Source: UBA5314 sp040217815
GTDB lineage: Bacteria; Bacillota; Syntrophomonadia; Syntrophomonadales; Syntrophomonadaceae
Assembly (NCBI GenBank): GCA_040217815.1
Contig: JBEHWI010000004.1
Location: forward strand, 72,312-136,311
Reading direction: 5' to 3'
Length of the DNA: 64,000 nt
Both the position numbers and the translations under genes were made by a program. A model generated the notes under the pieces. It made no database searches. It was not told the DNA's origin and worked only from the letters and a program-made list of their open reading frames with translations. Of this stretch, positions 43,190 to 52,140 are shown piece by piece (the first letter of the stretch is position 1; the number at the start of each line of letters is the position of its first letter).

Positions 43190-43305
43190 ACCCCAGTAAG
43201 CCGTATTCTCATGACCTTAAGCCTCCATATCCCCTGGAAGAGACTTAGGCGGCAAGGTCCCGTACTCCTGGCTTTCACCACAAGCACTTTGACCGTAAAA
43301 CATTT
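43190..43305 (-). ncRNA. Candidate cation-type riboswitch aptamer
   Basis: On the minus strand, GACCTT and AAGGTC (6 bp) enclose an inner stem CTTCC/GGAGG, and CCAGGAG pairs with CTTACTGG outside it. A GCCG/CGGC pairing is an alternative. The fold is followed by the terminator at 43153-43189 and then an ArsB/NhaD transporter. The motif is not one I can name from memory; a Na+- or Li+-type riboswitch would fit the gene. Confidence 0.5.
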
Positions 43306-43594
43306 TATTTAGCTCAACCAAGTACTAGTATAGCATAACCCTTTAACGAGTAATGTATCAAAAGCTGCCCCCCGACTATTAAACGAAAAGAGTATTCCCG
43401 GAATATTTTTGTCTTTCACTCGCCAACCCGAGTTTTAGTTTATACTAAATAAAGAATGAATTCCGAGTAACATCCAGGCATCATATCAAAGCATTACAGT
43501 AATGGTCTTAAGCCACTACTTGAAACACCCACACTTTATTTATCATTTACCAATCCCTACTCACCGAAGCCGATAAAATTGCAGGAGGTTGTTT

Positions 43595-44038
43595 ATGGAA
43601 GAGCAATTAAAACTGATTGAATCCCAGCTGTACAAAAGTGAACTTACTTTCCCCTGGCTCAAGGAACGCTTACTGACCTACGGGGAGATAAGGGCCTGGT
43701 ATAGATTCTATCGCGAGGCCAATCAATGGGCCAAGAAGTTCTTTAAAGAAGAATACTATTTCCTGATGACCGACGTCATCCTGTGGGTTAAAATTGCCGA
43801 TGACGGGCAGTTGGGAATTCACACCTACCCCTTGGATGAGATCGCCAAAAGCTTCCGCAGTTATGGATTTGCCGACAAGAAAAGCAAGGACGCCCTGGTC
43901 ATATCTGAACTTACTGTGAGCTTTACGGCCATGAAAGAAAAACAAGTACGGGACGAACTGGTGCTCAAGCGACCCATACCCGAAGAAAATGGTGATGTAG
44001 AAGGCTTTGAGAAACTCGTACATCTGTTAGAAATCTAA
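43595..44038 (+). CDS. Conserved-type protein of unknown function
   Basis: A 147-residue soluble protein, charged, with WLKERLLTYGEIRAWYRFYREANQWAKKFFKEEYYF as an aromatic helical half and a beta-rich half. No signal or membrane helix. No family recognised. ATG 43595 with AGGAGG upstream. It ends at a very strong hairpin, so it is monocistronic, between the Na+-type transporter and kimA-like gene. Confidence 0.6.
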   Translation: MEEQLKLIESQLYKSELTFPWLKERLLTYGEIRAWYRFYREANQWAKKFFKEEYYFLMTDVILWVKIADDGQLGIHTYPLDEIAKSFRSYGFADKKSKDALVISELTVSFTAMKEKQVRDELVLKRPIPEENGDVEGFEKLVHLLEI

Positions 44039-44056
44039 CTAATATTGAAATAGTTG

Positions 44057-44119
44057 AAAACCAGGGGAACGGTTCTTTCAGTTGTTTTCAGCAACCGAAA
44101 GAACCGTTCCCCTGGTTTT
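44057..44119. terminator. 23-bp perfect hairpin terminator
   Basis: AAAACCAGGGGAACGGTTCT at the left continues to a 23-base stem, perfectly repeated in reverse at 44097-44119, with a 17-base loop. Followed by TTTTCC. Acts on the gene at 43595-44038 and could also serve the other strand. Confidence 0.8.
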
Positions 44120-44285
44120 CCAGTTTTACTTTTCCGCATCATATATGAAATTTTTACACCCGGGCCCCAATCTTCTTACAGATAATTTACACCTCAAGAC
44201 CGTACACTAATCCTGAACAAGTACGGGCAAATCGAGATTTGATTTACCCAAATTGTGGAATCAGCAGGAAGGAAGGTTTGTCGAA

Positions 44286-46184
44286 GTGTTCTTTAGAAGG
44301 TTGGGCAGGTTCGTTTTTGGGAGAAGTATGGCCAACAGCCAGCTGGGTGACGAAAAATTGAATGTGTTCTGGGGTATGCCGGTACTATCCAGCGACGCCA
44401 TATCCTCCGTGGCCTATGCGGTTGAGGAAATATTGCGGGTGCTGGTTCCGGTTGCCGGCGCTGTATCCTTTCTTTGGATGCCCAGGGTAGCCATAGCTAT
44501 TATCTCACTGCTGCTGGTGTTGACTTTTTCCTACCGGCATGTGGTTAATGCCTACCCCGGCGGGGGCGGAGCCTACATGGTCGCCAAGGATAACCTGGGC
44601 ACTATCTCCAGTCTGATTGCCGGGGCATCTTTATCGGTGGACTATACCCTTACCGTAGCAGTTAGTATTTGCGCTGCCACTGCCGCCATTACTTCTGCTT
44701 TTCCAGGTTTTTATGAGTATCGGGTGCTCATATCGATTGTAATAATACTCCTGCTGACGGTCGGCAACCTCAGGGGAATCCGTGAATCAGCTCGGATCTT
44801 CAGCCTGCCCACCTATGCTTTTATTTTGTCAGTGGTCATCTTAATAATTGCCGGGCTGAGCAGACACTGGTCAGGAATGCCTCCGGTAGTTTCGGTTCCC
44901 CCGGATCCCTCTTTCGCTTTGGGTACGGGTGCCATTACGGTGTTTGTGCTTTTGCGCTCTTTTGCATCAGGGTGCAGCGCCTTGACCGGAGTCGAAGCGG
45001 TGAGTAACGCGGTTCCCAACTTCAAGGAACCGGCCCAAAAAAATGCCCAGACCGTTTATCTTCTTTTAGCCCTGGCTATCATAATCTGTTTTGGAGGCAT
45101 AGCCTACCTGGCCCAGGCCTATAGTATTTCTCCCAACGGGAGATACACAGTTATAGCCCAGTTGACCATGGCGGTTTTCGGCACCAACTGGATGTTCTTT
45201 GTCATTTCGGCAACAACCGCCATAATTCTGGGAATGGCTGCGAATACGGCCTTTGCCGGTTTCCCCACCCTGCTCTCGGTCATCGCCCAGGATGGGTTCG
45301 TTCCCCGGCAGCTCTCCATGCGCGGCCACCGCCTCAACTACAATAACGGCATTATTATGTTGAGCCTGGCGGCGGCGGCTCTGGTTTGGATTTTTAAAGC
45401 AGACACCCATCTGCTGATCAACCTGTATGCAGTGGGCGTCTTTACTTCGTTTACCCTATCCCAAACTGGAATGGTGGTTCACTGGTGGAAAGAACATTCA
45501 AAGGGCTGGCAGTACAAAGCCCTGGTAAATGGATTGGGAGCCCTGACTACCGGTGTGGCGGTTGTGGTGATCAGTGTGACCAAATTCTCTGAAGGCGCCT
45601 GGATAGTATTCGTGGTAGTACCAGCTATAATTGGTATTATGCTGAAGATCAAGGGGCATTATAAATCAATCGCCAATCAGCTGGATATCCCCAATGAACT
45701 CTTGCCTCAGCTGAATTTCACCACCAGCTATTCCCATCACGTCATCGTTCCCATTGACAGCCTCAATGCCATGGTTGTCAAGGCTCTGCGCTACGCACGC
45801 AGTATTACACCCAACGTGGAGGCTTTTCACGTGGAAATTCACGAGGGGGAGGCCGATAAACTGCGCCGCAAGTGGGCTTTACTCAACACAGATATACCCT
45901 TGATTGTAAAGTCTTCACCCTACCGGGAGGTGGTTAATCTCCTGACCCAATACATTGATTCCGAAGAGCATGGCTCCCAACCCGGGGATGTCATTACCGT
46001 TCTTTTACCCCAGTTTTTTGTCTCCCATCGCTGGGAAATGTCCCTGCACAACAATACCAGTCTTTTTATCGCCAACGCCATGCTGAAAAAGCGCAATGTA
46101 ATTGTGTCAATTATTCCGTTCTACCTGGACGATATTAAGGCCTATCGCCTTACCAAAAAGGCCGAACTAAAGCCCAGGAAATAG
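44286..46184 (+). CDS. KimA-like APC-family potassium importer
   Basis: A 632-residue APC permease, about 12 helices, with a 150-residue cytosolic C-terminal domain. GMPVLSSDAISSVAYAVEEIL and YPGGGGAYMVAKDNLG match KimA-type amino acid transporters that import K+ with protons. The C-terminal part (ILMLKIKGHYKSIANQLD, HHVIVPIDSLNAMVVKALRYA) is the UspA-like regulatory region where c-di-AMP binds in KimA. GTG 44286 follows GGAAGG; an upstream TTG gives 11 more residues. Context: directly before kdpDE and a K+/H+ antiporter. Confidence 0.75.
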   Translation: MFFRRLGRFVFGRSMANSQLGDEKLNVFWGMPVLSSDAISSVAYAVEEILRVLVPVAGAVSFLWMPRVAIAIISLLLVLTFSYRHVVNAYPGGGGAYMVAKDNLGTISSLIAGASLSVDYTLTVAVSICAATAAITSAFPGFYEYRVLISIVIILLLTVGNLRGIRESARIFSLPTYAFILSVVILIIAGLSRHWSGMPPVVSVPPDPSFALGTGAITVFVLLRSFASGCSALTGVEAVSNAVPNFKEPAQKNAQTVYLLLALAIIICFGGIAYLAQAYSISPNGRYTVIAQLTMAVFGTNWMFFVISATTAIILGMAANTAFAGFPTLLSVIAQDGFVPRQLSMRGHRLNYNNGIIMLSLAAAALVWIFKADTHLLINLYAVGVFTSFTLSQTGMVVHWWKEHSKGWQYKALVNGLGALTTGVAVVVISVTKFSEGAWIVFVVVPAIIGIMLKIKGHYKSIANQLDIPNELLPQLNFTTSYSHHVIVPIDSLNAMVVKALRYARSITPNVEAFHVEIHEGEADKLRRKWALLNTDIPLIVKSSPYREVVNLLTQYIDSEEHGSQPGDVITVLLPQFFVSHRWEMSLHNNTSLFIANAMLKKRNVIVSIIPFYLDDIKAYRLTKKAELKPRK

Positions 46185-46272
46185 AAATTAGAATTAACAC
46201 AGTACTAGAAGGCAGCACCCATAATGGCTAATATATAATTATCAATCGCCTGGTGAAGATTAGGAGGCCATT

Positions 46273-47877
46273 ATGACCGATTATTGGGCATATGATGTTG
46301 AGGCCGATTTCGAAACATCTGAAGAAAAAACGGACCATAAAATTCCCTGGTGGGAAAAAAAGACCTGGTCAGTGGTATTTTCACTGATTATGGTCGTCCT
46401 GGTCACAATGCTTGGTAAAAGGTATGGTGATTACCTGGGAGTTACCAATATGGGAATGCTTTACCTGCTCCCGGTTGTCTTTGCCTCAGCCCGCCTGGGA
46501 GTCACCCCTTCAGCGATCATAGCTCTTGTCAGCGTGGTCTCTTTTGACATCTTTTTCGTTCCGCCAGTTTTCAGGCTGACCGTTAACGATGTGCGCTACC
46601 TGATTACCTTCGCCGTTTTTATGGTAGTCGCTTTCACCACCGGCAATATTGCCGACCATCTACGGTTCCGAATGAGGGAAGCCCTTCACCGTGAAACCAG
46701 AACCAGGGCTCTTTATCATCTGGCACGGGGATTGTCAGCGGTAACCGATATGGACCTTTTGGCCCGTAAAGTAGTTGATCATGTTTCGCAGACCACTGCC
46801 ACCGAAGTAGCCCTGTACCTACCTGAAACAGATTCCTTAAAAATCGCAGCTGCCAGCAGAGCCTTCAGCGATCTGGTTTTAGGCCCCACCGATCTGGCTG
46901 CTGCCGAATGGGCTTTTAAAAATTCCCAGCACAGTGGAGTGGGAACGGATGCCTTCCCAGGGGCCAAGGGATTCTACCTGCCGGTGCAAACCGAGGCCAG
47001 GACTTTGGGAGTTCTGGGAGTTAAACCAACCCGGCAGCTGTTTTCACCCGAGCAAACCGACCTTTTGGAAGCCCTGACCGGTTTAGCTGCTCTGGCCATT
47101 TTGCGATTACAATTGGCCGCTGAAGCTCAGGCGATAAAAGCACTGGAAGAAAGCGAGCGTCTTCGTTCCGCCCTGTTCAATTCGATCTCCCATGAGATGA
47201 AGACCCCGTTGGCGTCCATCCTGGGTGCCGTATCCAGCCTGGTCGATGACGAGGACCTTTATAATGAGGAACAAAAAAGCACCCTTCTCACCAGCATAAA
47301 ACAAGGCGCCCTGCGCATGAACCGGGTGGTGGGCAATCTGCTGGACATGGCCAGGCTGGAAAGCGGCTACATTCGCCTGCACACCGATTGGTGCGACATA
47401 CAGGATATTATTGGAGTTACCCTGCGGGAAAACCGTGATATACTGCACGAGCACCGGATAAAGGTAAGCATTCCCGATAATATCAGTTTGATCAAAGTAG
47501 ACTATGCCTTGATCGAACAGGTTCTTACCAACCTTTTGCACAACGCGGTCAAGTATTCCCCGGGTGGAAGTGAAATAGAGTTATCTGTTCAAGAGGCAAC
47601 CAGTGAACTGAATGTCTCCATAGCTGATCAAGGCCCCGGAGTGGATGCATCTGATGAAGAACGGATTTTTGATAAATTCTACCGGCTTCAATCACCCGGC
47701 AATATCAGTGGAACAGGTTTGGGGCTTTCCATCTGTCGAGGCATTATTGAAGCCCACCGTGGCTCTATATGGGCCAAAAACCGGCCAGGCGGCGGGCTCC
47801 TGGTGAACTTTACCCTACCAGTCGATAATGATATGGCAATAGGCTTCGGGGACCATTATCAGGGGGTGGATAATTGA
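46273..47877 (+). CDS. kdpD: KdpD-like sensor kinase without the N-terminal KdpD domain
   Basis: A 534-residue kinase. It opens with a short cytosolic segment, then four close helices of the DUF4118 domain (residues about 30-130), a GAF-like domain (150-290), the H-box NSISHEMKTPLASILGAVSSL and ATPase domain ending in GTGLGLSICRGI. The roughly 370-residue N-terminal KdpD domain with its P-loop, and the USP-like domain, are missing compared with usual KdpD (about 900 residues). ATG 46273 follows AGGAGG. Overlaps or abuts kdpE. Confidence 0.85.
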   Translation: MTDYWAYDVEADFETSEEKTDHKIPWWEKKTWSVVFSLIMVVLVTMLGKRYGDYLGVTNMGMLYLLPVVFASARLGVTPSAIIALVSVVSFDIFFVPPVFRLTVNDVRYLITFAVFMVVAFTTGNIADHLRFRMREALHRETRTRALYHLARGLSAVTDMDLLARKVVDHVSQTTATEVALYLPETDSLKIAAASRAFSDLVLGPTDLAAAEWAFKNSQHSGVGTDAFPGAKGFYLPVQTEARTLGVLGVKPTRQLFSPEQTDLLEALTGLAALAILRLQLAAEAQAIKALEESERLRSALFNSISHEMKTPLASILGAVSSLVDDEDLYNEEQKSTLLTSIKQGALRMNRVVGNLLDMARLESGYIRLHTDWCDIQDIIGVTLRENRDILHEHRIKVSIPDNISLIKVDYALIEQVLTNLLHNAVKYSPGGSEIELSVQEATSELNVSIADQGPGVDASDEERIFDKFYRLQSPGNISGTGLGLSICRGIIEAHRGSIWAKNRPGGGLLVNFTLPVDNDMAIGFGDHYQGVDN

Positions 47878-47879
47878 CT

Positions 47880-48560
47880 ATGGGTGCAAAAATACTGGTT
47901 ATAGATGATGAAGTGGAAATACGTCGATTGCTCAAGGTCGGGTTAACGGCGCACGGATATGATTTTATAGAAGCAGCCAATGGCAAAGACGGTATAGTTC
48001 AGGCCGCGACCCTGCGTCCCGACATTGTAGTATTGGATATGGGGCTTCCTGATTTAGAAGGATTGTCGGTAGTAAGTGAGATCAGGGAATGGAGCCAGGT
48101 GCCCATAATCATTCTTTCGGTTCGGGGGCAGGAACAGGACAAGGTTAAGGCTTTGGATTTGGGAGCCGATGACTACCTGACCAAACCCTTCAGCATGAGC
48201 GAGCTGATGGCCCGCATCCGGGTTGCCCTGCGCCACCAGGGCAACATCAAAGACGAACCGGTTATTCAAATAGGAGAATTGTTTGCCGATCTTTCCCGGC
48301 GCCAGGTTAAGATGACCGGAAACGAGGTCCATCTCACCCCTATAGAATATGACCTGCTGAAAATACTGCTAACTAATGCCGGGAAAGTGGTCACTCATGG
48401 CTATCTGCTGACCAGCATTTGGGGTGGCGACAGTCAGGAATACTCTCAATATCTGCGCATATATATAAGCCACTTGCGGAAAAAGATCGAGCTTGATCCC
48501 AACCAGCCCAGGATCATCTTAACCGAGCCCGGAGTGGGCTACCGTTTGGCGGTTGTCTAA
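47880..48560 (+). CDS. kdpE: KdpE-like response regulator
   Basis: A 226-residue OmpR-type regulator. Receiver with IDDE, Asp in VVLDMGLPDLEG, Lys in LTKPFSMSELMARIRV, and a KdpE-like DNA-binding domain with HLTPIEYDLLKILLTNAGKVVTH and EPGVGYRLAVV. ATG 47880 lies 5 bases past the kdpD stop; a TTG at 47874 overlaps it. With no kdpFABC near, its targets are probably the flanking potassium transporters, which is inference. Confidence 0.88.
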   Translation: MGAKILVIDDEVEIRRLLKVGLTAHGYDFIEAANGKDGIVQAATLRPDIVVLDMGLPDLEGLSVVSEIREWSQVPIIILSVRGQEQDKVKALDLGADDYLTKPFSMSELMARIRVALRHQGNIKDEPVIQIGELFADLSRRQVKMTGNEVHLTPIEYDLLKILLTNAGKVVTHGYLLTSIWGGDSQEYSQYLRIYISHLRKKIELDPNQPRIILTEPGVGYRLAVV

Positions 48561-48669
48561 CATCCTACCCGCCGCCAATCCCTCTTAAAGCCAGGTGGAC
48601 AGTCCATATGGTTCGTTTTAAGGGCTTTAGCGGCACTGCCGCCATCCCCCAGTGGCCGGCCAGGCCGAA

Positions 48670-48695
48670 AATATAGTATACTATGTATAATAAAA
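48670..48695 (+). promoter_or_regulatory. Probable promoter region of the K+/H+ antiporter gene
   Basis: AT-rich TATAGTATACTATG near 48673-48686 includes a -10-like TATACT; the -35 is not clear. It leaves a leader of about 150 bases that contains the terminator at 48790. Confidence 0.35.
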
Positions 48696-48789
48696 CCTTT
48701 TTAATTGATTAGATTGATGTAAAATCGCTCAATTTGTTCTGCACTTCAGTCTCTATCACAGCCGCGAGTAACTGACTATTTTTTTTGGG

Positions 48790-48816
48790 GTAGTCCTTTA
48801 GTAGGACTGCTTTTTT
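48790..48816 (+). terminator. Attenuator-like terminator in the leader of the antiporter gene
   Basis: GTAGTCC / GGACTGC with a 7-base loop followed by six Ts, 29 bases before the start codon, with no gene between it and the preceding promoter-like site. This is the layout of a regulated leader. Confidence 0.65.
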
Positions 48817-48844
48817 AACATCCGGATATAAGGGGAGTATTGAA

Positions 48845-50839
48845 TTGGAGATACACCTGCTCAATGATATTGTGCTCATATTTGGTCTTGCCATTGCTGT
48901 AATATATCTATGCCAAAAGTTGAAAATTCCCAGCGTGGTAGGGCTTCTTATAACCGGTGTCCTGGCCGGTCCTCACGGATTGGCCATGGTTAAGGACGTG
49001 GCAACCGTTGACGCTCTGGCCGAACTGGGAATTATACTTTTGCTTTTTACCATCGGCATGGAGTTCTCTTTGCAGCAGCTGGTGCAAATAAGGAAAAGCG
49101 TTTTTCTAGGAGGCGCTTTGCAGGTACTGGTCACCACCCTGGCGACCATGTTTATAATTATGAAGATAGGCTACTCCTGGGAAGTAGGCGTTTTTGTCGG
49201 TTTTCTGGTATCGCTCAGCAGCACCGCCATAGTATTGAAGCTTCTTCAAGACCGCTCTGAAATAGACACACCCTATGGCCGTAATACCCTGGGAATTCTG
49301 ATCTTTCAGGATATTGTCATAATTCCTATGATTCTTTTAGCCCCTATACTGGCCAAAACCAGTGGAACGGCTGCCGGACCAGTGTGGGTTTTATTGCTCA
49401 AAGTAGTCCTGGTGCTGGGCTTTTTATTTATCAGCTCCCGCTGGGTAGCCCCCTACCTGTTGTACAAGATCGCCCGCCAGCAGAACCGGGAACTCTTCCT
49501 GATAAGCATTATAACCATGGGGTTGGCAGTAGCCTGGCTGACTTCCAGCATCGGGCTCTCTATTTCCCTGGGGGCCTTTCTGGCCGGCCTGATAATATCC
49601 GAATCTGAATATAGCCACCAGGCTCTGGGCAACATCCTTCCCTTTCGCGACGTTTTCACCAGCATCTTCTTTGTATCTGTCGGCATGCTCTTCAACATGG
49701 GAACTTTTTTGCACAACCCGGCCGCCTTCACCGGTGCCGCCCTGGGGGTTCTGATCACTAAAGCTCTCCTGGCCGGTCTGGTAGTTTTGGCCCTGGGCTT
49801 TCCTCTGCGCACGGCGGTTTTAGCCGGGCTTGCCCTGAGCCAGGTAGGAGAATTCTCATTTATTCTCTCCCGGGTCGGATTGCAATATCAGCTGCTGAAT
49901 GACGGTTTTTACCAGATGTTCATAATCGTCTCGGTGCTCACCATGGCCATTACCCCCTTCAGCATTACTTTCGCGCCCCGGGTTGCCCGGGTAATGCTGA
50001 AGCTGCCCCTGCCAGCCCGGTTGAAATCCGGTATAAAAGACACCCAGGAAACAGAAGTGCAGCAGCTAAATGATCACCTGGTAATTATCGGTTTCGGGGT
50101 AAACGGCAAGAACTTGGCCCGGGCGGCTTCCGCATCCGGAATACCCTATCTGGTTATTGAGATGAATCCTGATATTGTAAGAAAAGAGAGGCAAAATGAT
50201 GAGCCCATATTTTTTGGCGATGCTACCCATCGAGAAGTGCTTGATCAGGTCAATCTAAACGAAGCCAGAGTTGTAGTGGTGGCCATATCCGATCCAGCTG
50301 CTACCATCAGGGTAACTGATCTAATTCACAAAACCTATCCCGGGGTCCATATCATTGTCCGCACCCGCTATATCCAGGAGATTCATCCACTGTATACAGT
50401 TGGCGCCAACGAGGTCATTCCGGAAGAATTCGAAACCTCTGTGGAGATATTTTCTTTGGTGCTTAAGAAATACATGGTTCCCAAAGTGGATATCGAAAGA
50501 TTTATTGCCGAAATCAGGGCCGACGGCTATGAAATGCTGCGCAGCCTGTCAAAAAAATCACCCAGCCTTCAGGATATCAAGCTTCACTATCACGATGCAG
50601 AAATGATCACTATCCGGGTGGACGGCAGCTCACCAATAGCAGGCAAGACACTCAAGGAAATTGACCTGAGAATTAAATTCGGGGTGACGGTTTTACTTAT
50701 TCAGCGGGGTTCGGAAACCATCATAAATCCAAGTGGAGACGAGCGTATAGAAGCAGAGGACCAGGCCGTGTTGCTTGGGACGCCCGAACTTATCACCGGC
50801 GCTTACTGGCTCTTTGAAGAGCCGGATAAGGAGGATTAG
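48845..50839 (+). CDS. CPA2 family K+/H+ antiporter with TrkA-N and TrkA-C domains
   Basis: A 664-residue KefB/KefC-like antiporter. Twelve or more helices (residues 5-385) include the CPA2 motif FLAGLIISESEY and GLALSQVGEFSF. The TrkA-N (RCK) domain begins with LVIIGFGVNGKNLARAAS at about residue 412 and includes FGDATHREVLDQ; a TrkA-C domain with IAGKTLKEIDLR ends the protein. It releases K+ in exchange for protons, gated by ligand on the RCK domain. Start is TTG 48845 with GGGGAG upstream. Part of the potassium cluster. Confidence 0.9.
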   Translation: MEIHLLNDIVLIFGLAIAVIYLCQKLKIPSVVGLLITGVLAGPHGLAMVKDVATVDALAELGIILLLFTIGMEFSLQQLVQIRKSVFLGGALQVLVTTLATMFIIMKIGYSWEVGVFVGFLVSLSSTAIVLKLLQDRSEIDTPYGRNTLGILIFQDIVIIPMILLAPILAKTSGTAAGPVWVLLLKVVLVLGFLFISSRWVAPYLLYKIARQQNRELFLISIITMGLAVAWLTSSIGLSISLGAFLAGLIISESEYSHQALGNILPFRDVFTSIFFVSVGMLFNMGTFLHNPAAFTGAALGVLITKALLAGLVVLALGFPLRTAVLAGLALSQVGEFSFILSRVGLQYQLLNDGFYQMFIIVSVLTMAITPFSITFAPRVARVMLKLPLPARLKSGIKDTQETEVQQLNDHLVIIGFGVNGKNLARAASASGIPYLVIEMNPDIVRKERQNDEPIFFGDATHREVLDQVNLNEARVVVVAISDPAATIRVTDLIHKTYPGVHIIVRTRYIQEIHPLYTVGANEVIPEEFETSVEIFSLVLKKYMVPKVDIERFIAEIRADGYEMLRSLSKKSPSLQDIKLHYHDAEMITIRVDGSSPIAGKTLKEIDLRIKFGVTVLLIQRGSETIINPSGDERIEAEDQAVLLGTPELITGAYWLFEEPDKED

Positions 50840-50840
50840 T

Positions 50841-51005
50841 ATGAATCCCTATTTTTTAGCGACAGTCATGGCTGCCTTTTTTCCCAAAGTAAAATGCCCC
50901 CGCTGCCAGAGAGAGCAGCTGGTTACTAAAAAGCTGCTCAAAGAAGGCTACCGCTGCAAATTCTGCGGCAAGGTAACCATCCCGCCCCAGAACTCCAAAA
51001 AGTAG
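50841..51005 (+). CDS. Small zinc-ribbon protein
   Basis: A 54-residue protein with CPRC and CKFC separated by 14 residues, a zinc ribbon. AAGGAGG lies upstream of the ATG, which follows the antiporter stop by one base, so it is co-transcribed and perhaps coupled. Function unknown; a small accessory or regulator of the antiporter is speculation. Confidence 0.7.
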   Translation: MNPYFLATVMAAFFPKVKCPRCQREQLVTKKLLKEGYRCKFCGKVTIPPQNSKK

Positions 51006-51056
51006 CGGATTATAGAATTTCTGTGGGCCCCTGGCCGGTATAAAGCCTAAAACTTA

Positions 51057-51935
51057 TCAGCTCCGGTAATAGAGGCCGTCTTCACTGGCCAGCCTCCCCA
51101 TTTTGATCAGGCGCTCCAGGTGTTTTAACACCCCGTGTTTATTAAAATACTTCTGGTAATAGGCAAACTCCAGGCGTGGAATGAGAAAGTTATGTTCGTC
51201 AGCCAGGTCGTCCAAACTTCGGGGAGCTTTAATAGATTGATAGATTTTTTCTTCCCTGGTTAAAACCTTGTCCCTATAGGAAAGAAACCTGGCGTTTAAA
51301 TCTCCTTTGACCAGGCCGTTGTGGCCGGCTATGACCATGGCCGGCTTGAGGTCCATACACCTCTGAATAGACCCCAGCAGGTCGTCTATATCGCTGCACA
51401 GGTGGGCGTAAAAAGGCCCTAAAGGGCCCAGATCAATATCGGCGCTGAACAAGATGTCGTTTTCTTCATCATAAAATGAGCAGTGCCCGGGAGTGTGCCC
51501 CGGAGTATGAATCACCCTCAGTTTGATATGTCCAAAGTCCAAAAGCTCTTCATCAATTATCTCCCTGTCCACCGTTCTGGACTGCAGGCCAAAATGCTCG
51601 GCCAGCTTCCTTCCCAGTTCCTCCCCTTCGAACATGTGAAAACCATACATGTCCAGATAAGTCTGAACCGACCTTATTCCCGGGGCATCCAGACCGTGGC
51701 ACCACAATTGGACCGGCCCCAGTTCACCCGTATTCCCCGTGTGGTCCAGGTGCATATGAGTATGGAGCAAAACATCCAACCCGTGTGCCTTAAGTCTAGC
51801 GGCCAGATCCGAACCGCAGCTGCTGTCCATCAACACCTTCATCTCATCATCAAACAGGACGCAGGTGCAGTACGGGAAATTGCCATTGCCAGGTACTTTG
51901 AGGACTTTAATATAACGGTTGATTGAGTCGAACAT
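51057..51935 (-). CDS. MBL-fold metallo-hydrolase
   Basis: A 292-residue metallo-beta-lactamase-fold protein. THMHLDHTG, TPGHTPGHCSFY and FSADIDLG carry the metal ligands, and the C-terminal 90 residues (SLDDLADEHNF, HLERLIKMGRLAS) form a helical extension like that of 39616-40590. The ATG at 51935 follows GAGGGG. Substrate unknown. Single gene on the minus strand between the antiporter and an NlpC-like gene. Confidence 0.83.
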   Translation of the reverse strand: MFDSINRYIKVLKVPGNGNFPYCTCVLFDDEMKVLMDSSCGSDLAARLKAHGLDVLLHTHMHLDHTGNTGELGPVQLWCHGLDAPGIRSVQTYLDMYGFHMFEGEELGRKLAEHFGLQSRTVDREIIDEELLDFGHIKLRVIHTPGHTPGHCSFYDEENDILFSADIDLGPLGPFYAHLCSDIDDLLGSIQRCMDLKPAMVIAGHNGLVKGDLNARFLSYRDKVLTREEKIYQSIKAPRSLDDLADEHNFLIPRLEFAYYQKYFNKHGVLKHLERLIKMGRLASEDGLYYRS

Positions 51936-52077
51936 CATACCCCCCCTCAATCTATTATGCAACAATTCGAGGAACTCGCCTATGAAAAGCTCCTACTAAG
52001 CTCAGTAAAAACTACCTTGCCACATTTCGATTTGAAGATTATAATGCCATCCGCTAAAATCCAACTTTATCATAGTT

Positions 52078-52106
52078 AAAGCCCTTCCCCGGTGGGAAGG
52101 GCTTTT
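52078..52106 (-). terminator. Terminator after the NlpC/P60-like gene
   Basis: A 12-bp stem AAAGCCCTTCCC / GGGAAGGGCTTT with a four-base loop. The minus-strand 3' side follows with A/T-rich bases, and the plus side with TTAGAG. Confidence 0.7.
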
Positions 52107-52140
52107 AGAGACGTAAATTAGCTTCATCAACTCCTACTTT

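Noticed and set aside
46273..47877. A frameshifted or truncated KdpD pseudogene
   Set aside because: It has a clean start, a strong ribosome binding site and all kinase motifs, and leads straight into kdpE, so the short form looks functional.
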